Assembly: GCA_003249015.1 (NCBI GenBank)
Contig: QBLS01000003.1
Location: 193,586-257,585 of the forward strand
Reading direction: 5' to 3'
From: Pseudanabaena sp.
GTDB lineage: Bacteria; Cyanobacteriota; Cyanobacteriia; Pseudanabaenales; Pseudanabaenaceae
DNA length: 64,000 nt
Shown here: piece by piece, positions 35,329 through 44,115 of the stretch
Numbering within the stretch: the first letter of the stretch is position 1
Layout of the letters: each line of letters starts with the position of its first letter
Notes under the pieces: model-generated
Databases searched by the model: none
Told to the model about the DNA's origin: nothing
What the model saw: the letters and a program-made list of their open reading frames with translations, nothing else
Position numbers and translations under genes: made by a program

Positions 35329-35399
35329 TATGGCAATTTTAAATATTTAGAAGCGTCGAAGCCCTAACTCTTATTTGAAAACAGCTATAGTTTGCAAAT
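35329..35399. mobile_element. Family-1 MITE, internally deleted copy (71 bp)
   Basis: Both ends are recognisable (TATGGCAATTTTAAATATTT and TTATTTGAAAACAGCTATA), but the central hairpin of about 57 bases is gone. Confidence 0.7.
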
Positions 35400-35460
35400 A
35401 AGCCTTCTCAGTTGAATATCAAAAGAGCTTGCCTTACAGCAATCAATTAGAGGTAATTAA

Positions 35461-36003
35461 ATGTCTAAAGATGATGTGGTCGCTAAATTAAGTGATGTGT
35501 TTCGTCAATATGGTTATGAAGGAGCATCGCTCTCTAAGATTTCGGTGGCGACAGGATTGAGTAGGGCGAGTTTGTACCATTACTTTCCTAAAGGTAAAGA
35601 AGAAATGGCGGCGACTGTCCTCGATCACCTATATGCAAGTTTAGAAATAAATCTATTGAAACCCTTGCAAGTAAAGGGCAACCCTTTAGATAAAGTTCGT
35701 GCTATGGGTAAAACGCTCGATCTGTTTTATAACGGTGGTTGTTCATCTTGTTTTTTAGATCTTCTATCCATTGGCGAGTCCCAACCTTTATTTCAGTCTC
35801 CTATTCAGCAAACTCTATCTGCATGGATTGCAGCTTTGGCAGATGTGCTAGTTGAAGCAGGACAGGATGTAGTAGTCGCTCGATGTAACGCTGAAGACGC
35901 GATCGCCCAGATTGAAGGAACGTTGGTTTTATCTAGATGTCTTGGTAATAATGAGCCATTCAAACGGGCAATTAATAACTTGCCAAAGATTTTGGGACTT
36001 TAG
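35461..36003 (+). CDS. TetR/AcrR-family transcriptional repressor
   Basis: 180 residues. The HTH is YGYEGASLSKISVATGLSRA then SLYHYFPKGKEEMAATVLDH, the classic TetR recognition helix. The C-terminal ligand domain resembles the LmrA/YxaF-like group (GKTLDLFYNGGCSSCFLDLL). It probably represses the divergent hydrolase through the two TATACCGAAC dyads. A GAGGTAATTA leader gives a fair RBS. Confidence 0.93.
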   Translation: MSKDDVVAKLSDVFRQYGYEGASLSKISVATGLSRASLYHYFPKGKEEMAATVLDHLYASLEINLLKPLQVKGNPLDKVRAMGKTLDLFYNGGCSSCFLDLLSIGESQPLFQSPIQQTLSAWIAALADVLVEAGQDVVVARCNAEDAIAQIEGTLVLSRCLGNNEPFKRAINNLPKILGL

Positions 36004-36054
36004 GGTAGTGTTACAAAGTAGTTGAATAAGTGATCATGAAAGGATCGGAAATTC

Positions 36055-36116
36055 ATAGCGATGCACTGAGCTTGTCGAAGCGTCGAAGCCTCTTCCAAAT
36101 ATGTAAAATTGCTATA
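36055..36116. mobile_element. Family-1 MITE, truncated copy
   Basis: Only the right half remains: ATGCACTGAGCTTGTCGAAG to TAAAATTGCTATA. The rest of 36004-36398 has a TGTTCCGCCC/GGGCGGAACA hairpin (36283-36309) typical of family-2 cores and no gene. Confidence 0.6.
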
Positions 36117-36398
36117 AACAGACCGATGACAATTTCATGCATCAAAATAGATTTAGAAAAGTAAATTGTCTTTCATTCTAAATGCTTAATTCGAGTTCTC
36201 AAAGTTAGATGCTTATATTCAATTTTCTGAGTATTTTGTTTGCTAAGTGGCTCAACTTAATTAAAACTTAAAACTAGATGTTGTTCCGCCCACGTAGCGG
36301 GCGGAACAACATCTTACATGATTAGTAGGGACTAGAATCCGTTCATATCCTCCCCAAGCATCTGTAAATATCAGGTAATTCTGAAAGGAGTTAAAAGG

Positions 36399-36578
36399 TT
36401 GAACAGAAAAACTAAAGCATGGTCAATCGCGCGTCATAGCCATCCAATACTTGTTCTATGGCTTTGTTTGTTCATGGTCTTGCTCAGCAGTAGACAGTTA
36501 AGACAAAACCAAATGAAGGTAGTATTTTTAAGTAGCTCACCATCAGTTTACCGCTATGGAATCCGCAACGATGAATAA
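36399..36578 (+). CDS. Possible small membrane protein upstream of the response regulator
   Basis: A TTG at 36399 has AAAGGAG eight bases before it and opens a 59-codon frame: MNRKTKAWSIARHSHPILVL with WLCLFMVLLSSRQLRQ after it, so one membrane helix. It ends with TAA at 36576-36578, overlapping the regulator start by 8 bases. The good ribosome site and the overlap argue for translation; the TTG start and lack of any known relative argue against. Confidence 0.35.
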   Translation: MNRKTKAWSIARHSHPILVLWLCLFMVLLSSRQLRQNQMKVVFLSSSPSVYRYGIRNDE

Positions 36579-37251
36579 TCGCATTCTACTGGTTGAAGAT
36601 GACCCCAAGTTGTCAAAATTTATCGAAATGGAACTTGGTTTAGAAGGTTATCAAATAACTGTGGCGATGACTGGTTTAGATGGTTTGCAACTAGCCCGTG
36701 ATATGCAGCCCGATCTGGTGATTTTAGATTGGATGCTGCCCGAAATATCAGGATTAGATATCTGCACAAGATTACGCAAAACGGGTGTACAAGTGCCGAT
36801 CATTATGCTGACTGCCAAGGATGAAATCTGCGATCGCGTCACTGGTTTAAATGCAGGAGCCGATGACTATCTCACCAAGCCCTTTAGCATTGAGGAATTA
36901 CTCGCCAGAATCAATGCAAGAATGCGGCGGATGTATCCCGAAGCGAACGATAATTTGCAATTTGCTGATATTACTTTAAGCCATACTTCCCGCGAAGTCC
37001 TTCGTTCGGGGCAGAGGGTTGATCTGACGGCTAAAGAATTTGATTTACTAGAATTTATGCTGCGTCATCCCCAGCAAGTCCTAACCCGTGACCAGATCCT
37101 TGAGTCAGTGTGGGGCTATGACTTCATGGGCGAGTCAAATATTATTGAAGTCTATGTTCGGGCTTTACGCATCAAACTAGAAGTTCATAATCCTAAGCGG
37201 TTACTGCATACAGTGCGTGGTGTGGGCTATGTTCTACGCAGTCAAGCTTGA
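36571..37251 (+). CDS. OmpR/PhoB-family response regulator
   Basis: About 226 residues from MNNRILLVEDDPKL; an in-frame ATG at 36556 would add five. Receiver: Asp in DLVILDWMLPEISG, Thr/Lys in MLTAKDE and YLTKPFS. The C-terminal winged helix has VDLTAKEFDLLEFMLRHPQQ and GVGYVLRS. It resembles the cyanobacterial RppA/NblR-type regulators. No cognate histidine kinase is adjacent (orphan). Confidence 0.93.
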   Translation: MNNRILLVEDDPKLSKFIEMELGLEGYQITVAMTGLDGLQLARDMQPDLVILDWMLPEISGLDICTRLRKTGVQVPIIMLTAKDEICDRVTGLNAGADDYLTKPFSIEELLARINARMRRMYPEANDNLQFADITLSHTSREVLRSGQRVDLTAKEFDLLEFMLRHPQQVLTRDQILESVWGYDFMGESNIIEVYVRALRIKLEVHNPKRLLHTVRGVGYVLRSQA

Positions 37252-37307
37252 GTATCAAAGCCCAAAATAGCGCTTGCACCATCTTGGGCTTTGGCAATAC
37301 AGGATTG

Positions 37308-38513
37308 TTACAGAGATGCAAATTTGGTTGGATCTTGATCACGGCGATCGCGAACAGAAATGGGTAAACTTTGGCGATCGCCTGCTAAAGAAGCTGTTTT
37401 CTCAAGGGACGTTCGCAAACGCTTAGCAGCATAGATGGACATATCACGAGGTACATTAATGCGATCGCGCAAATACCGCAAAGCCATATCCGAATCAGGT
37501 GGCGGCGGATAAACTTCATCAGTCATCATATTGGTTAAGGCACAACGCAGAGCTTCATCAAATAATTGATGATCCGCAGGATTGACCTTAATAATATTGG
37601 CTCGATGCTTGATTACTCTTTGAAGTGCCTCCTGACGGGAGTTAGCTGGTTCTGGATAAGTTACATCAGGTAGTCCAAACCAAGAACCATGATCTACTCG
37701 TTCCTTATTAATCAGCATCTGTGGTTCACCATTTTCATAGCAACCTCCCATTTGCGGCGGTAAATCATGAACATGGGTATGGAAGTCACTCTGAGTGCCG
37801 CGATAGGTGGAACGGCTTTCCATGGCATCAAACCAAGCTGACATTTTGGGATTAACTTCGCGCATGGAATAGCCCTTGTAATAGTAGAGGCTGGCATTCA
37901 TGCGCTCAACATAGGGTGTAAAGATGACATCGGCTGTACCGAAATCTTCTAAAAAGTAGGGACTAGGTGTACTTCCTAATACTGCTTCTACCTTTTGCAT
38001 AACTTCAATAAACTGTTGATGGTAGCGCTGCTCTTGCATTGGGGAACTGTAAGGACGACAGAGCCATTCACACCAAGCTCTAAATAGAGTTCTTTCTAAC
38101 CGTCTAATGGGAATTACTTGAGCATCGAGCATCCCATGGGTGAGGGAGCCAAAGCTCTTCTCTAGAGCAATTAGGATGTCGTCACTTTCCGTAATAATTT
38201 TTCCGTCTAGGGCGATCGCAGGCAACATTCCCGAAGGCACAATCCTCTTGTACCACCTTTCCTTCTCGCCGTAGCAAAACATAGTTACTTTCTCAATGCG
38301 ATAGGGAATTTGTTTTTCCTCTAACCATAGCCAAATCTTTTGGCAGTAAGGACACCATGCATGATTGTCGCGATATAGTGTCACCCTTACATCGGCTTCG
38401 GTATGTCCAAATAGGCGTAATCGTGCTTGTGAGTTGGTAGCACCGTTGACAGTATCGATTTGGAAGTCGGTGAGAGCTTCTAATTCTGTCCAACTTAGAG
38501 GAGAAATAGTCAT
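37308..38513 (-). CDS. Glutathione S-transferase-like protein with C-terminal extension
   Basis: 401 residues. Residues about 45-125 are a thioredoxin-like GST N-domain with active-site CPYC ([18 protein letters not shown]) and the cis-Pro region VPSGMLPAI, then EKSFGSL. Residues 130-260 are the helical GST domain ([20 protein letters not shown]). The last 140 residues are not part of a standard GST and look like a cyanobacterial/plant conserved extension. The CPYC motif suggests a glutaredoxin-like redox activity. Start at [14 protein letters not shown]. Confidence 0.87.
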   Translation of the reverse strand: MTISPLSWTELEALTDFQIDTVNGATNSQARLRLFGHTEADVRVTLYRDNHAWCPYCQKIWLWLEEKQIPYRIEKVTMFCYGEKERWYKRIVPSGMLPAIALDGKIITESDDILIALEKSFGSLTHGMLDAQVIPIRRLERTLFRAWCEWLCRPYSSPMQEQRYHQQFIEVMQKVEAVLGSTPSPYFLEDFGTADVIFTPYVERMNASLYYYKGYSMREVNPKMSAWFDAMESRSTYRGTQSDFHTHVHDLPPQMGGCYENGEPQMLINKERVDHGSWFGLPDVTYPEPANSRQEALQRVIKHRANIIKVNPADHQLFDEALRCALTNMMTDEVYPPPPDSDMALRYLRDRINVPRDMSIYAAKRLRTSLEKTASLAGDRQSLPISVRDRRDQDPTKFASL

Positions 38514-38569
38514 AGAAACAGGCTTAATAATTAGGCAGGGTTTAAAACCATCATAGTGCTAAGTAATAC

Positions 38570-38605
38570 CAATTCACAAAAGTGTGACTACACTTTTGTG
38601 AATTG
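38570..38605. repeat. Perfect ACTACACTTTTGTG hairpin
   Basis: CAATTCACAAAAGTG, loop TGACTA, CACTTTTGTGAATTG: 15-bp perfect stem, related to 32179-32214. Confidence 0.7.
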
Positions 38606-38640
38606 AAAACTAAACCTAGCAATTCACTCATTATAATTAG

Positions 38641-38990
38641 GCTGTTCCGTCCGCATAGCGAGCGGAACAGCCTAATTATAATGAGATACCAGTTAAACTG
38701 CGATCAAGTTGTGCTGCGATGGTTGTCCTAAAACTTTCCCTGTGGTTTCCAAATAGATATGTACTCATTGGGAAGCCGCAGTTTTATTGCAAGTTTTCAT
38801 TTGTTCGTAAGGAAAATGAAAACTGCAATATGTTGTAATACTTTGTGCTGAACTAATAATATTTATAACCTGCTACAATTATTGATTATTGAAAGACATT
38901 ACAGTCCCAATTTATTTGTAAGAAAGCCTATTCTTCAACTTGGCTCAGTTAGTAAATATAGCTGGCTGAGTGAAGTCAAAGCCTCTCGCA
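38641..38990. repeat. Repeat-rich intergenic stretch
   Basis: In order: a family-2-like hairpin (GCTGTTCCGTCCGC/GCGAGCGGAACAGC with ATTATAATTAG arms, about 38628-38685), an imperfect hairpin GCAGTTTTCATTT-type at 38786-38826, and a decayed family-1 core (GGCTGAGTGAAGTCAAAGCC, 38964-38983). No gene is seen in 38514-39372. Confidence 0.55.
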
Positions 38991-39128
38991 ACGACCTATA
39001 GGATTGCTAAATATCTCAAAATAAATAATTTAAAACTAGAGGCTATCTCATTCGCGTAAAGGGTGGAAATATTCTCTAAGGTTTTATGTTTCTCCTAACC
39101 AGTTGATTATAAATAATTCTGTCTAATA

Positions 39129-39228
39129 AGTAGCTAGGCATAAGTAACCTAAAAACCAAGAAGGTTGTTCCCCCCGCTACGCGGGCGGAACAACCTCTGG
39201 TTTTGGATTTTAATTATGTTGATCTACT
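39129..39228. mobile_element. Family-2 MITE, complete (100 bp)
   Basis: AGTAGCTAGGCATAAGTAA and TTAATTATGTTGATCTACT ends, TA on both sides (39127-39128, 39229-39230), and a GTTGTTCCCCCCGC/GCGGGCGGAACAAC hairpin. A solo left end (AGTAGCTGGGCATAATTAA) follows at 39264. Confidence 0.8.
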
Positions 39229-39372
39229 TAGTGTCTAATTTGATTAGACTGAGAGTATGACTAAGTAGCTGGGCATAATTAAAAGTTCGCACAGGAGAAA
39301 GATGCATAAATAAATGCTTGCTGAGTCTCATCTAGATAAATATACGGTTAAACAGATTGGGGACTTTAATTT

Positions 39373-41526
39373 ATGATACTTGTTACGGTTGGGACTGAGC
39401 AGTATACGTTCAATTCGTTAATGGATTGGATTGGTTTATTGCTTAAGGAGGGGATGATTGAAGAAGAAGTTTTCATTCAGTATGGAGCTTCAACGAGACT
39501 ACCTGATGATGTGAAAATTAGTAAAGTAGTTCCAGAAGGACAGTTTAAGCAACTTATTAGTAGATCTAGCGCTGTAATCGCCCACTGTGGGGAGGGGAGC
39601 ACCTTACTGCTTGAAGAGTTTGATAAGCCTTATATTCTTGTGCCACGCACAGTTAAATTCCATGAGCACGTTGATGATCATCAGCTAGAATTGGCTGAAG
39701 ACCTAGAAAATCAAGGGGTGTTAGTTGCCCGATCGCCTGCAGATTTGGTGAAATTTTTAAAGTTGATCACGATGCCGCGCAGTCCCCTTAGTTTTAATGA
39801 AGATCAGGAATTATGTGAGTATTTAAGCGATCGCTATCCTAGCCAAGACTATCAAAAGCTTCTGTTGGTTTGTTCGTCAGGGGGGCATTTTAAGGGAATG
39901 CAGGGACTAAGGGAATATTGGCAAACTATTCCACAAAGGACTTGGATTACCTTCAAAACAGGAACAACACAGGCGGAATTGAGCACGGAAAACGCTTTCT
40001 GGGCTTATAGTCCTACCAATCGCAATGTTCCCAACTTTATTCGTAATTTATATTTAGCCATAAATGTATTAAGGAAAGAAAGACCACAACTTGTGATGTC
40101 CACAGGTGCTGGTGTGGCAGCTCCCTTTTTGTTGGCTGCGAAATATTTGTTTAAGAGCAAAGTAGTTTTTATCGAGTCAAAAACGCGCATCCGTGATTTG
40201 AGTCTATCGGCGAAATTATTGCGATCGTGTAAAGCTTTAGACTTGTTGATTGTGCGGTCTGAAGACATTGTGCGTCTCTATCCTGAAGCGGTCTATATCC
40301 CCACCAATCATGAGCACCAATCTTTGAGATTTGGTCTAAATGATGTGCAGATCATAAATTTCAATGACACAGTTTTGATCAGTACGCCGAGAAATATTTT
40401 CAATGCGGAAGCACGCAAACTAAAGGAAGACTTTCGCCAGTTGTGCCAAGATGAGGAAAGTTTTCGTAAGATCATCATTGATATGTCCCATACAGAGTTT
40501 ATGGATAGCTCTGGGGTGGGAGCCTTGGTATCTTGTTTAAAAACTCTGCGGCAATCGGATATTCAGTCAGGTAAGTTGGAACCGACCGAACTGGTACTTT
40601 GGAGCGTCAATGCTCAGGTGTTATCGGTTTTGAAAATGACCAATCTCGATCACATTTTTTATATTGAGCCAGCTACCCGCACCAATCGTGCGCCAAGGCA
40701 CAAAAATGAGCGATCGCCAAATAAGCCTAATCCTTTTTCCAAAATCTTGCATCGACTCTATGGATTTTTGATTGGGATACCCATTCTCTGCGCGATCGCC
40801 TATGTGATGTACTTTTTCTACCCTGCGATCGAGCTAGATCCTTCTCTCCCAGTGCATCCATCGGTTCGTAGCTTCCCGAAACGCATCATCGATATTTTTG
40901 GGGCTCTAGTGGGTTTGAGTTTTACGGCAATTTTGTTTGTGCCAATTGCGATCGCGATCAAACTGGAGAGTCGCGGATCTATTCTCTTTAAACAAAAACG
41001 GGCAGGACTGATGAGTAAGCCCTTTGGGATTTGGAAATTTCGCTCCATGGTCAAAAATGCAGAAATGCTAAAGCAAAAAGTTACTAACGAAATTGCCAAT
41101 TCCACTGATGGCACACCTAAAAACAGTGATAGTGGTAAGTTCTTTAAAAATAGTAATGATCCGCGCATTACCAAAGTCGGTAAATTTCTGCGTAAAACTA
41201 GCCTAGATGAGTTTCCCCAATTTTGGAATATTCTCACGGGCGATATGAGTTTGATCGGTACAAGACCGCCTACTTTTGGGGAAGTGGGGCTGTATGAGCT
41301 AGAGAACGAGTACACCGATGAAAAAATGACTGAATGGAGTCGGCTCGATGTTAAACCTGGACTCAGTGGAGTCTGGCAAGTAAGTGGACGCTCGACGGTC
41401 AGGAGTTTTGAAGAGGTAATGGGTTTTGACCTCACCTATAAGCGCAATTGGAGCCTAAAATATGATCTGTGGCTAATCTGGAGAACTATTGCAGTCTTAT
41501 TTGAACGGAACAATGGCGCAGTTTAA
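39373..41526 (+). CDS. Alg13-like/Alg14-like/STAS/polyprenyl glycosylphosphotransferase fusion
   Basis: 717 residues, four modules. 1-150: Alg13/PssE-like GT28 C-domain (MILVTVGTEQYTFNSLMDWI, SSAVIAHCGEGSTLLLEEFD). 155-315: Alg14/PssD-like (KLLLVCSSGGHFKGMQGLRE, LVMSTGAGVAAPFLLAAKYL). 325-450: STAS domain with KIIIDMSHTEFMDSSGVGAL, keeping the phosphorylatable Ser. 465-717: a single membrane helix (FLIGIPILCAIAYVMYFFYP) and sugar-1-phosphate transferase (KRIIDIFGALVGLSFTAILF, KFRSMVKNAE, KTSLDEFPQFWNILTGDMSL, IGTRPP, KPGLSGVWQVSGRS). The last part starts the lipid-linked repeat unit. PssD/E-type pairs add the next sugar. First gene of the exopolysaccharide operon. Confidence 0.88.
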   Translation: MILVTVGTEQYTFNSLMDWIGLLLKEGMIEEEVFIQYGASTRLPDDVKISKVVPEGQFKQLISRSSAVIAHCGEGSTLLLEEFDKPYILVPRTVKFHEHVDDHQLELAEDLENQGVLVARSPADLVKFLKLITMPRSPLSFNEDQELCEYLSDRYPSQDYQKLLLVCSSGGHFKGMQGLREYWQTIPQRTWITFKTGTTQAELSTENAFWAYSPTNRNVPNFIRNLYLAINVLRKERPQLVMSTGAGVAAPFLLAAKYLFKSKVVFIESKTRIRDLSLSAKLLRSCKALDLLIVRSEDIVRLYPEAVYIPTNHEHQSLRFGLNDVQIINFNDTVLISTPRNIFNAEARKLKEDFRQLCQDEESFRKIIIDMSHTEFMDSSGVGALVSCLKTLRQSDIQSGKLEPTELVLWSVNAQVLSVLKMTNLDHIFYIEPATRTNRAPRHKNERSPNKPNPFSKILHRLYGFLIGIPILCAIAYVMYFFYPAIELDPSLPVHPSVRSFPKRIIDIFGALVGLSFTAILFVPIAIAIKLESRGSILFKQKRAGLMSKPFGIWKFRSMVKNAEMLKQKVTNEIANSTDGTPKNSDSGKFFKNSNDPRITKVGKFLRKTSLDEFPQFWNILTGDMSLIGTRPPTFGEVGLYELENEYTDEKMTEWSRLDVKPGLSGVWQVSGRSTVRSFEEVMGFDLTYKRNWSLKYDLWLIWRTIAVLFERNNGAV

Positions 41527-42637
41527 AAGATGGCATAAATGCTACAAGAAAGGTAAAAGTAAGTGGCTAAGTTTAGAATTGCCATTGAATTTTTGGCGTG
41601 TAACCTTGGCGATGCTCGCGATCGCTATTACTAATGCCCAGCCTTTAGCCGCATTACCCCTATCCCCAGGCGATCGCATTCGGTTACTGATTCCTGAAGG
41701 AGAATTATTCAATGGAGTATACGAAGTAAATACCGATGGAAGTATTTCCATTCCCTATCTAGCACCTTTACCTGTAGTTGGCTTAGAACTTCCTGCTATC
41801 CAAGAGCTAGTCAAAACCCAGTTAATTACTAACAAATATTTTCAACCCCAATTTCTGCAAATTTCCATAACGCCTTTAGCGCTTGCACCCGTTGCTGTGA
41901 ATGTGTCGGGAGAAACTTTTCAATCAGGGCGAGTCTTGATCAATAATCGCAGTGCGGAGGTTCGCGCTCAACAACTTACCCAGTCATCGGGTGACTATGC
42001 TCCTGATAGATTTTTAACTTCAGCTCTGCGGGGTGCGGGGGGCGTTACGCCCAATGCTGATATTACTAAAATCAGCATAATTCGCCAAAATAAAAAATTG
42101 ACCGTCGATTTGTCAGGGATCTTCACTGGGGAGCCAGTGGAAGATGTCCCATTGGTGGCAGGAGATATGATCATCGTTTCTAAAAGAGACACCATCGATC
42201 CGCGCATTGTCCGCCCTTCGCAAATTACGCCCCCTGGGATTACGGTTTTTCTGTCAAATCTAACCGTACCTGCAAGTAGTAACTCTTCTTCCGCGATCGG
42301 GAAAGATGCTTCCAGTTTTCCCTATGGTTCGCGATTTTCGCAGGCAGTATTTGCCGCCAACTGTGTCGGTGGTACTACGCCCACCAACGTGCCGCGCCGT
42401 GCGGTGCTAGTGCGGACTGATCGCTCTTCAGGGGAAACCGTCGCCATTGATCGCTCCGTTGAAGACTTAATCCGCAATTCTAAGGATCAAATTACGAATC
42501 CATTTTTAATGCCACAGGATAGTGTCGCCTGTTATGACTCGACCGTGACGGAAGTGAGGGGTGTTTTAAATTTTGTGGGGGATATTCTCAATCCGATCAA
42601 GTTGATTCGCGATATTTTTGGTGGGAGCAATCAATGA
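41513..42637 (+). CDS. Polysaccharide export (Wza-like) periplasmic protein
   Basis: I start at the ATG at 41513, overlapping the previous gene by 14 bases; 41489 would overlap by 38. A signal-like segment (VTLAMLAIAITNAQPLAALP) precedes the Poly_export domain (LSPGDRIRLLIPEGELFNGV, NTDGSISIPYLAPLPVVGLE). A second soluble-ligand-binding domain follows (GAGGVTPNADITKISIIRQN). No lipobox Cys is seen, unlike Wza. The C-terminal part is less conserved. It would form the outer-membrane or periplasmic export channel for the polymer. Confidence 0.85.
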   Translation: MAQFKRWHKCYKKGKSKWLSLELPLNFWRVTLAMLAIAITNAQPLAALPLSPGDRIRLLIPEGELFNGVYEVNTDGSISIPYLAPLPVVGLELPAIQELVKTQLITNKYFQPQFLQISITPLALAPVAVNVSGETFQSGRVLINNRSAEVRAQQLTQSSGDYAPDRFLTSALRGAGGVTPNADITKISIIRQNKKLTVDLSGIFTGEPVEDVPLVAGDMIIVSKRDTIDPRIVRPSQITPPGITVFLSNLTVPASSNSSSAIGKDASSFPYGSRFSQAVFAANCVGGTTPTNVPRRAVLVRTDRSSGETVAIDRSVEDLIRNSKDQITNPFLMPQDSVACYDSTVTEVRGVLNFVGDILNPIKLIRDIFGGSNQ

Positions 42638-44115
42638 GTAAGGAAACTTCTCTTGAAACTATGGATTTGACCAAGCCTAAGCGATCGCCTCGTTTTGGAT
42701 TGTGGGTCTATGTGTTTTTGGGATTAGCCCTGAATGCGATTATCTGGGGAGGAGCCTTGACCTATCTCAAAAAGGCGAAGCCTAAATTTGTTAGCAAAAT
42801 GGCAATCATTCTGCCTGGGGGCAATGTGGGCGCAAATGTGAACTTGCCGAGTATTGGTCAAGCTTCCTCATCGAGTACTGCTGCTTCGGGTGGATCTTCT
42901 CTCGATCCTCGGGCAAATTATCAATATATCCTCAATGATGAGCCTGTCTTAGAAGAAGCAGCTAAATTGCTGAATATCAAGACTTCGGAGTTAGGCAAAC
43001 CCAAAAGTAAGTTAATCGATAATACTTCCATTTTGCAGGTGGAAATTGAGGGGCCAAGTGCAGAAGAAGCGCAAGAACGGGGATTTGCTCTTTACAATAC
43101 GCTCATGGCAAAGGTGAGTAAGCTGCGTAAGGATGAGATTGCGCGGCGGGATGATGGCACACAGGCAACTCTGGACATGGCAAAGATTAAATTAGCCGAA
43201 TCCCAAAAGAAATTGGCTGCTTACAAAAGCCGGTCGGGGCTGAGTACCAGTGATCAAGTGAAAGAAGTGGCGGTGAGTTTAGAGCAGTTGCGAAAACAGA
43301 GAGCGGAAATGTTGGCTCAGGATATCTTAATTAGCGATCGCCTTCAGCAATTATCCAATAGCCTTGGTTTAAGTGTCGATGAGGCAAGCGCTGCCTTTAC
43401 TTTGCAGTCCGATCCGATTTATCAACAAAACCTCAGAGATTTCAGTGAATCCTCGGCGACTTTAACAACTTTAAGTTCTAAATGGGGCGAAAATCATCCC
43501 AATGTGGTCAGAGAAGCGGCGAGACAAAAGAATGCGGGTAATGCGATTAGCGATCGCGCCAGTTTCTTATTAAACCGTCCCCTGAGTTTACAAGAGTTGG
43601 CAAGGATTAATCTGAACGTGACGGGCAGTGCAGGGAAAGAAAGTCTCTATCGGGATTTAGTGGCTGTCCAAGCCGAACAGAGTGGCATCGCTGGGCAAGC
43701 CGAGGAATTGGGTCGCCAAATTGAAAACTTTGACGATCGCCTGCGGGACTTGACCCAAAAGCAATTGGAACTAGACCGCCTGCAACGGGATGCTCAAGTC
43801 GCCGAGGCAGTCTTTGCTTCTTCCCTCGCCAAAATTGACCTCAGTAAATCGGATATTTTTACCGCTTATCCGTTAGCCCAACTAGTTTCGCCGCCGAGCT
43901 TGGCAGATGAACCCGCATCGCCACAACCAAGGTTAGTATTGGCTGGCGCGTTTGTAGGTTCGCTCTTTGTCTCCACAGGCGTATTTTTACTGTGGAAGCG
44001 CAAGGCTATGGAACAAAAGCGACAACAGGAGGTGGAAATTGCGGAGGTGGCAGAATTACCAACTTTACGGGCTATACCTAACAGCGATCGCAGTAAAACA
44101 GGGCAATCGCGATGA
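42634..44115 (+). CDS. Chain-length determinant (Wzz/GumC-like) protein
   Basis: 493 residues with membrane helices near 22-42 (GLWVYVFLGLALNAIIWGGA) and 425-445 (RLVLAGAFVGSLFVSTGVFL). Between them lies a long periplasmic coiled-coil region (LAESQKKLAAYKSRSGL, LRDLTQKQLELDRLQRDAQV). The N-terminal Wzz motif and the proximal Pro-rich region fit a PCP-family protein controlling polymer length. No cytoplasmic BY-kinase domain is fused. ATGA overlap with the previous gene. Confidence 0.82.
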   Translation: MSKETSLETMDLTKPKRSPRFGLWVYVFLGLALNAIIWGGALTYLKKAKPKFVSKMAIILPGGNVGANVNLPSIGQASSSSTAASGGSSLDPRANYQYILNDEPVLEEAAKLLNIKTSELGKPKSKLIDNTSILQVEIEGPSAEEAQERGFALYNTLMAKVSKLRKDEIARRDDGTQATLDMAKIKLAESQKKLAAYKSRSGLSTSDQVKEVAVSLEQLRKQRAEMLAQDILISDRLQQLSNSLGLSVDEASAAFTLQSDPIYQQNLRDFSESSATLTTLSSKWGENHPNVVREAARQKNAGNAISDRASFLLNRPLSLQELARINLNVTGSAGKESLYRDLVAVQAEQSGIAGQAEELGRQIENFDDRLRDLTQKQLELDRLQRDAQVAEAVFASSLAKIDLSKSDIFTAYPLAQLVSPPSLADEPASPQPRLVLAGAFVGSLFVSTGVFLLWKRKAMEQKRQQEVEIAEVAELPTLRAIPNSDRSKTGQSR

